Assembly: GCA_950097015.1 (NCBI GenBank)
Contig: CATNEN010000025.1
Location: 9,109,001 to 9,173,000 of the forward strand
Length of the DNA: 64,000 bases
Direction: 5' to 3'
Origin: Macrostomum hystrix
Lineage: Eukaryota > Platyhelminthes > Macrostomidae
Part shown: positions 35,201-44,200 of the stretch, piece by piece
Numbering within the stretch: position 1 is the first letter of the stretch
Layout of the letters: each line of letters starts with the position of its first letter
Notes under the pieces: model-generated
The model's input: only the letters and a program-made list of their open reading frames with translations
Told to the model about the DNA's origin: nothing
Database searches by the model: none
Program-made: the position numbers and the translations under genes

Positions 35201-38200
35201 ACACAGTCCCTCGCTATTCACACGCTCACCTTCTTCATGTCCTCGTAGCCGCTGAGTCTGGCGTCCAGCTCTCGCCTGACCTGAGCCGCCTGCTCGTCGG
35301 CGTTGTCCAACTGCAAGGTGCAAAAGTACATCAAGAGTTACTGTATATTTGATTCAAACAAAATAACTTAGCCAAAATATACCGGATACCAAGCAGGTAA
35401 GTAGGGGAACAACCTGACTTTAATTAGTAACTGTTGAATAAGCCTCACAGCTGCTAGAAAAGAAGCAGAAAGGCATAAATAATTTATTGAGAAATGCGGA
35501 CACGCAAACACGCGGAAGTATAGGAAAACACTGCCAAGACCAAGTGAGTGAGAGACAGAGGAAACCACTTGCAAATACAGACAGACAGAATCGCAGGTGA
35601 CATTGGCAAGCAGACGGGAAATGCTTCCAACTAAGTTAGTACTCTAGCACTAGGAGGCCTGCAAGTGACACTCAAAATAGTCACTTCTTCGGAACTGCAA
35701 AGAGTAATACACCCCGGGCGTCTGTCACTGGCAAATCACTAGATTTGTAGCTTATGCCTTATCTCTTATTCTACCTTTTCTTATCTTAAGATAAGCATAA
35801 AATTCTTAGCTATCTTAGCATAACCAGATCTCTGCCGAGTCTTAACTCTGCCGTGTCTCATCTCTCCCGCGTCTTAACTCTGCCGTGTCTCATCTCTCCC
35901 GCGTCTTAACTCTGCCGTGTCTCATCTCTCCCGCGTCTTAACTCTGCCGTGTCTCATCTCTCCCGCGTCTCATCTCTCCCGCGTCTCATCTCTCCCGCGT
36001 CTCATCTCTCCCGCGTCTCATCTCTCCCGCGTCTGAACTCTGCCGTGTCTCATCTCTCCCGCGTCTTAACTCTGCCGTGTCTCATCTCTCCCGCGTCTGA
36101 ACTCTGCCGTGTCTCATCTCTCCCGCGTCTGAACTCTGCCGTGTCTCATCTCTCCCGTGTCTCATCTCCCCCGTGTCTCATCTCTCCCGTGTCTCATCTC
36201 TCCCGTGTCTCATCTCTCCTGGGTCTTAACTCTGCCGTGTCTCATCTCTCCCGTGTCTCATCTCTCCCGTGTCTCATCTCTCCTGGGTCTTAACTCTGCC
36301 GTGTCTCATCTCTCCCGCGTCTTAACTCTGCCGTGTCTCATCTCTCCCGCGTCTCATCTCTCCCGCGTCTCATCTCTCCCGCGTCTCATCTCTCCCGCGT
36401 CTCATCTCTCCCGCGTCTGAACTCTGCCGTGTCTCATCTCTCCCGCGTCTCATCTCTCCCGCGTCTGAACTCTGCCGTGTCTCATCTCTCCCGTGTCTCA
36501 TCTCCCCCGTGTCTCATCTCTCCCGTGTCTCATCTCTCCCGTGTCTCATCTCTCCTGGGTCTTAACTCTGCCGTGTCTCATCTCTCCCGTGTCTCATCTC
36601 TCCCGTGTCTCATCTCTCCCGCGTCTTAACTCTGCCGTGTCTCATCTCTCCCGCGTCTTAACTCTGCCGTGTCTCATCTCTCCCGCGTCTTAACTCTGCC
36701 GTGTCTCATCTCTCCCGCGTCTCATCTCTCCCGCGTCTCATCTCTCCCGCGTCTCATCTCTCCCGCGTCTCATCTCTCCCGCGTCTCATCTCTCCCGCGT
36801 CTGAACTCTGCCGTGTCTCATCTCTCCCGCGTCTTAACTCTGCCGTGTCTCATCTCTCCCGCGTCTGAACTCTGCCGTGTCTCATCTCTCCCGCGTCTGA
36901 ACTCTGCCGTGTCTCATCTCTCCCGCGTCTGAACTCTGCCGTGTCTCATCTCTCCCGTGTCTCATCTCTCCCGTGTCTCATCTCTCCCGTGTCTCATCTC
37001 TCCCGTGTCTCATCTCTCCCGTGTCTCATCTCTCCCGTGTCTCATCTCTCCTGGGTCTTAACTCTGCCGTGTCTCATCTCTCCCGCGTCTCATCTCTCCC
37101 GTGTCTCATCTCTCCTGGGTCTTAACTCTGCCGTGTCTCATCTCTCCCGCGTCTTAACTCTGCCGTGTCTCATCTCTCCCGCGTCTCATCTCTCCCGCGT
37201 CTCATCTCTCCCGCGTCTCATCTCTCCCGCGTCTCATCTCTCCCGCGTCTGAACTCTGCCGTGTCTCATCTCTCCCGCGTCTCATCTCTCCCGCGTCTGA
37301 ACTCTGCCGTGTCTCATCTCTCCCGCGTCTCATCTCTCCCGTGTCTCATCTCTCCCGTGTCTCATCTCTCCCGTGTCTCATCTCTCCTGGGTCTTAACTC
37401 TGCCGTGTCTCATCTCTCCCGTGTCTCATCTCTCCCGTGTCTCATCTCTCCCGCGTCTTAACTCTGCCGTGTCTCATCTCTCCCGCGTCTTAACTCTGCC
37501 GTGTCTCATCTCTCCCGCGTCTTAACTCTGCCGTGTCTCATCTCTCCCGCGTCTCATCTCTCCCGCGTCTCATCTCTCCCGCGTCTCATCTCTCCCGCGT
37601 CTCATCTCTCCCGCGTCTCATCTCTCCCGCGTCTCATCTCTCCCGCGTCTGAACTCTGCCGTGTCTCATCTCTCCCGCGTCTTAACTCTGCCGTGTCTCA
37701 TCTCTCCCGCGTCTGAACTCTGCCGTGTCTCATCTCTCCCGCGTCTGAACTCTGCCGTGTCTCATCTCTCCCGCGTCTGAACTCTGCCGTGTCTCATCTC
37801 TCCCGTGTCTCATCTCCCCCGTGTCTCATCTCTCCCGTGTCTCATCTCTCCCGTGTCTCATCTCTCCTGGGTCTTAACTCTGCCGTGTCTCATCTCTCCC
37901 GTGTCTCATCTCTCCCGTGTCTCATCTCTCCTGGGTCTTAACTCTGCCGTGTCTCATCTCTCCCCTGTCTCATCTCTCCCCTGTCTCATCTCTACCCTGT
38001 CTTATCTCTCCCATGTCTTATCTCTCCCATGTCTTATCTCTCCCATGTCTTATCTCTCCCCTCTCTCATCTCTACCCTGTCTTATCTCTCCCCTCTCTCA
38101 TCTCTACCCTGTCTTATCTCTCCCGTATCTTATCTCTCCCCTGTCTTATCTCTCCCCTGTCTCATATCTCCCCTGTCTTATCTCTCCCCTGTCTTATCTC

Positions 38201-41200
38201 TCCCGCGTCTTAACTCTGCCGTGTCTCATCTCTCCTGCGTCTAATCTATGCCGTGTCTCATCTCTACCCTGTCTTATCTCTCCCGTGTCTCATATCTCCC
38301 GTGTCTTAACTCTGCCGCGTCTCATCTCTCCCCTGTCCGTGTCTCATCTATCGCCTGTCTCATCTCTCCCCTGTCTCATCTCTCCCCGTGTCTCATCTCT
38401 CTCCTGTCAAATTTCTCAATTTTTCAACTCTCTCGTGACTTTCTCTTTACTGTCTCATCTTTGTCTCATATTGATATGAGCAAGCGGCCTAACAAGGTCT
38501 AGTTTTTTATGCAAAAAGCGATGAAAGTGTCACTTTCAGAGGAAGCAGAAATCTAGACTATGTTAGCATTGAATTTCAATTAGGAATACACAAATAAGTA
38601 TATCTGATGCCATGCGAGTAGCTCATATTTCCCCCACCCGCTGTCTCTCTCGCCACTCCAAAGCAATTGCCACTTGTTTTCAGACGAGCTCAGTACATGT
38701 ACAGCCTCTGCGGCATCAATTAAGGAGAATACGGCCATTCTCCCCCCCACCCCTATCATTCCTCTGGGGACTAAGCGACTTGAGGACAGCCGAGAGATGA
38801 GGCTAGATTAGACAGTGAATGAAATGAGCCAATATGTAGACTGTAGAGGAATGCTGTCCATTTGCATAAGTACAACGAACAACCAACCAAAGCTTTCTGT
38901 TCTGGTATAAAACTCACGATTGAAAAGTTATCAACGAAAATAATTCTCGTTAGGAGAAATCTGAACAATCCCCTTGGGGAGGAGGCTAAATAAACAAAAT
39001 CATTTATCCCTGAGGCTAGGAGAATTTAGAAGAAAACACATTTTTATCCTATGCTCAAATTTGAATGAACAACAAATAATAATAAGGCGAACGAGCTGGG
39101 GGAATTAAGGCAGAAATGGCTATGTTCGGGTGGATTATATCGACTCGACACGAGATTCGCTTGTCGGTGAGGGATGGAGCTCACACGGGAGAGAAGCGGC
39201 ACCCATCTCGTCCGCCTCTCTTTTTCAGCCCTGTTGACACAGATGGAATTTGGGGGAAGTTTCTTGAAGCGGCCTGTCTGTCTATCCCCTTATGCAGCTA
39301 AGTAAATCCATATGGTGGCCGAGTCCGCACGCATCGAACAGCGGCTAGTGTGCTCAACTCAGCTTTCAGCAACTGTGCAGAACCGACATCCATGCATTAA
39401 CATTTGAAAAAATTGTGCCATGTTTTTGCAACCAATGCAATAATATGGGCTAGGACCCCCTTAAAGCTGTCAATAGCCTATTTTTTATTATCGAGTTTTA
39501 CCGCTTGTTGAAGCCTCAAACATTTAATCCCAATTTAGACCTTAGCCTGACTAAACTGACCTGAAGTTTGGATCTTAACCTGATTAAACTGACCTGAAGT
39601 TCGGATCTTAGCCTGATTAAACTGACCTGAAGTTCGGATCTTAGCCTGACTAAACTGACCTGAAGTTTGGATCTTAACCTGATTAAACTGACCTGAAGTT
39701 CGGATCTTAGCCTGATTAAACTGACCTGAAGTTTGGATCTTAACCTGATTAAACTGACCTGAAGTTTGGATCTTAGCCTGATTAAACTGACCTGAAGTTT
39801 GGATCTTAGCCTGATTAAACTGACCTGAAGTTCGGATCTTAGCCTGATTAAACTGACCTGAAGTTTGGATCTTAACCTGATTAAACTGACCTGAAGTTTG
39901 GATCTTAGCCTGATTAAACTGACCTGAAGTTTGGATCTTAGCCTGATTAAACTGACCTGAAGTTTGGAACTTAGCCTGATTAAACTGACCTGAAGTTTGG
40001 ATCTTAGCCTGATTAAACTGACCTGAAGTTTGGATCTTAGCCTGATTAAACTGACCTGAAGTTTGGATCTTAGCCTGATTAAACTGACCTGAAGTTTAGA
40101 TATTAGCCTGATTAAACTGACCTGAAGTTTAGATATTAGCCTGATTAAACTGACCTGAAGTTTGGATCTTAACCTGATTAAACTGACCTGAAGTTTGGAT
40201 CTTAGCCTGATTAAACTGACCTGAAGTTTGGATCTTAGCCTGATTAAACTGACCTGAAGTTTGGATCTTAACCTGACTAAACTGACCTGAAGTTTGGATC
40301 TTAGCCTGATTAAACTGACCTGAAGTTTAGATATTAGCCTGATTAAACTGACCTGAAGTTTAGATATTAGCCTGATTAAACTGACCTGAAGTTTGGATCT
40401 TAGCCTGATTAAACTGACCTGAAGTTTGGATCTTAGCCTGATTAAACTGACCTGAAGTTTGGATCTTAGCCTGATTAAACTGACCTGAAGTTTGGATCTT
40501 AACCTGATTAAACTGACCTGAAGTTTAGATATTAGCCTGATTAAACTGACCTGAAGTTTGGATCTTAGCCTGATTAAACTGACCTGAAGTTTGGATCTTA
40601 GCCTGATTAAACTGACCTGAAGTTTGGATCTTAGCCTGATTAAACTGACCTGAAGTTTGGATCTTAGCCTGATTAAACTGACCTGAAGTTTGGATCTTAG
40701 CCTGATTAAACTGACCTGAAGTTTGGATCTTAGCCTGATTAAACTGACCTGAAGTTTGGATCTTAGCCTGATTAAACTGACCTGAAGTTTAGATATTAGC
40801 CTGATTAAACTGACCTGAAGTTTGGATCTTAGCCTGATTAAACTGACCTGAAGTTTGGATCTTAGCCTGATTAAACTGACCTGAAGTTTGGATCTTAGCC
40901 TGATTAAACTGACCTGAAGTTTGGATCTTAGCCTGATTAAACTGACCTGAAGTTTGGATCTTAGCCTGATTAAACTGACCTGAAGTTTGGATCTTAACCT
41001 GATTAAACTGACCTGAAGTTTGGATCTTAACCTGATTAAACTGACCTGAAGTTTGGATCTTAGCCTGATTAAACTGACCTGAAGTTTAGATATTAGCCTG
41101 ATTAAACTGACCTGAAGTTTGGATCTTAACCTGATTAAACTGACCTGAAGTTTGGATCTTAGCCTGATTAAACTGACCTGAAGTTTGGATCTTAGCCTGA

Positions 41201-44200
41201 TTAAACTGACCTGAAGTTTGGATCTTAGCCTGACTAAACTGAACTGAAGTTTGGATCTTAGCCTGATTAAACTGACCTGAAGTTTGGATCTTAGCCTGAT
41301 TAAACTGACCTGAAGTTAAGATATTAGCCTGATTAAACTGACCTGAAGTTTGGATCTTAGCCTGATTAAACTGACCTGAAGTTTGGATCTTAACCTGATT
41401 AAACTGACCTGAAGTTTGGATCTTAGCCTGATTAAACTGACCTGAAGTTTGGATCTTAGCCTGATTAAACTGACCTGAAGTTTGGATCTTAACCTGATTA
41501 AAATGACCTGAAGTTTGGATCTTAACCTGATTAAACTGACCTGAAGTTTGGATCTTAACCTGATTAAACTGACCTGAAGTTTAGATATTAGCCTGATTAA
41601 ACTGACCTGAAGTTTAGATATTAGCCTGATTAAACTGACCTGAAGTTTGGATCTTAGCCTGATTAAACTGACCTGAAGTTTGGATCTTAGCCTGATTAAA
41701 CTGACCTGAAGTTTGGATCTTAGCCTGATTAAAATGACCTGAAGTTTGGATCTTAACCTGATTAAACTGACCTGAAGTTTGGATCTTAACCTGATTAAAC
41801 TGACCTGAAGTTTAGATATTAGCCTGATTAAACTGACCTGAAGTTTAGATATTAGCCTGATTAAACTGACCTGAAGTTTAGATATTAGCCTGATTAAACT
41901 GACCTGAAGTTTGGATCTTAACCTGATTAAACTGACCTGAAGTTTGGATCTTAGCCTGATTAAACTGACCTGAAGTTTGGATCTTAGCCTGATTAAACTG
42001 ACCTGAAGTTTAGATATTAGCCTGATTAAACTGACCTGAAGTTTGGATCTTAACCTGATTAAACTGACCTGAAGTTTGGATCTTAGCCTGATTAAACTGA
42101 CCTGAAGTTTGGATCTTAGCCTGATTAAACTGACCTGAAGTTTGGATCTTAGCCTGACTAAACTGAACTGAAGTTTGGATCTTAGCCTGATTAAACTGAC
42201 CTGAAGTTTGGATCTTAGCCTGATTAAACTGACCTGAAGTTTGGATCTTAGCCTGATTAAACTGACCTGAAGTTTGGATCTTAGCCTGATTAAACTGACC
42301 TGAAGTTTGGATCTTAACCTGATTAAACTGACCTGAAGTTTGGATCTTAACCTGATTAAACTGACCTGAAGTTTGGATCTTAGCCTGATTAAACTGACCT
42401 GAAGTTTGGATCTTAACCTGATTAAACTGACCTGAAGTTTGGATCTTAACCTGATTAAACTGAACTGAAGTTTGGAGCTTAACCTGATCACTTAGTTCCA
42501 AAGTAGCCCTAAATCGGAACGAAATTCGACAGTACAAATAAGTATAGACAGTACAGCTGCGTACAGCAGTTCAGTCCATGGACTGGGAGACTAATGCCGG
42601 ACAAGGAGTAATGGTAACAAAGTGTATTGCTCTAGGACACAAATTGATTTCTCAGGGCTGATTTGCCTACCTGGCAGGCGTTGAACATGATCTGATGCTC
42701 GAATTTTCTAATCGTCAACACGCCCTGAAACATGTCGTATAGCTGCTCCTTACTGAGCACCAGCTCACTCTGGCTGGCATTCATCTTCTGAATGCGGCGT
42801 GGATCCTCGTCGCCCCTGTAGATCTGGTCGAACTTGGCCATCCAGGAGCTCAGGACGGTCTCCTTGCTCAGGCCGTCAATCTCTGGCAGGCAGCGGACTC
42901 GCTTCTCGATGTTGTTTTTGAATACTTCGCGAAAGTCGCGAACTGAGCAGCCGCCGCCGCAAACCAGATTTGCCACTCGGTCGGATTTGAGAAACACCTG
43001 CAGCCCGGGGTGGACGGAGCGACCGCACTAAACAAACAGTCCTGAAGTCTGCATCCCGCCCTGAGCAAACAGTCCTGAAGTCTGCAACCCGCACTGAGCA
43101 AACAGTCCTGAAGTCTGCAACCTGCACTGAGCAAACAGTCCTGAAGTCTGCAACCCGCCCTGAACAAACAGTCCTGAAGTCCGCAACCCTCACTGAACAA
43201 ACAGTCCTGAAGTCTGCAACCCGCCCTGAACAAACAGTCCTGAAGTCTGCCACCCGCACAGAACAAACAGTCCTGAAGTCTGCAACCCGCCCTGAACAAA
43301 CAGTCCTGAAGTCTGCAACCCGCCCTGAACAAACAGTCCTGAAGTCTGCCACCCGCACAGAACAAACAGTCCTGAAGTCTGCAACCCGCCCTGAACAAAC
43401 AGTCCTGAAGTCTGCCACCCGCACAGAACAAACAGTCCTGAAGTCTGCAATCCGCCCTGAACAAACAGTCCTGAAGTCTGCAACCCGCCCTGAACAAACA
43501 GTCCTGAAGTCTGCAACCCGCCCTGAACAAACAGTCCTGAAGTTTGCAACCCGCCCTGAACAAACAGTCCTGAAGTTTGCATCCCGCCCTGAACAAACAG
43601 TCCTGAAGTTTGCATCCCGCCCTGAACAAACAGTCCTGAAGTTTGCATCCCGCCCTGAACAAACAGTCCTGAGTTTGCATCCCGCCCTGAACAAACAGTC
43701 CTGAAGTTTGCATCCCGCCCTGAACAAACAGTCCTGAAGTTTGCATCCCGCCCTGAACAAACAGTCCTGAAGTCTGCATCAAACAGACCTCGAAGTAGCT
43801 CTGCACGGCGTTGCTGAAGGCTTCGTCTGCGACAATGCCGCTTTCGCCAGCCAGGAAGATTTGAAACCTGTCGCGCACCTGCTTCAACTGGGCTTGGGTC
43901 ACTTTCAATTGTCGCCTAGCCATGTCTGTTGGCTGCTTGGCGCTAAACGGATAGGCGATGCAACGCATGACAAGCGCGTACAGCAGCAGCCGCTGGCGCC
44001 TGTCGGCTTCTTCGTCAACAACCTCCTCATCAGCATTGACAGCTGTCAGCTGCTGATTGGCTCCTGTTGGGCTCGACGCTCTCCGAGGCGGCTGTTGGTG
44101 CTGTTGCTGCTGAGCTGGCTGCTCCGCCGTTGAATACCGACCGGGTCGTTTGGGTCCACTGGGTGCTGTCACATTGTTGTTGCCAGGCGACGGAGATGAC

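Noticed and set aside
41316-42491. 391-codon minus frame of [11 protein letters not shown] repeats
   Set aside because: Artefact of the 33-bp array in CADPS intron 3; the conserved protein sequence joins exon 3 directly to exon 4.
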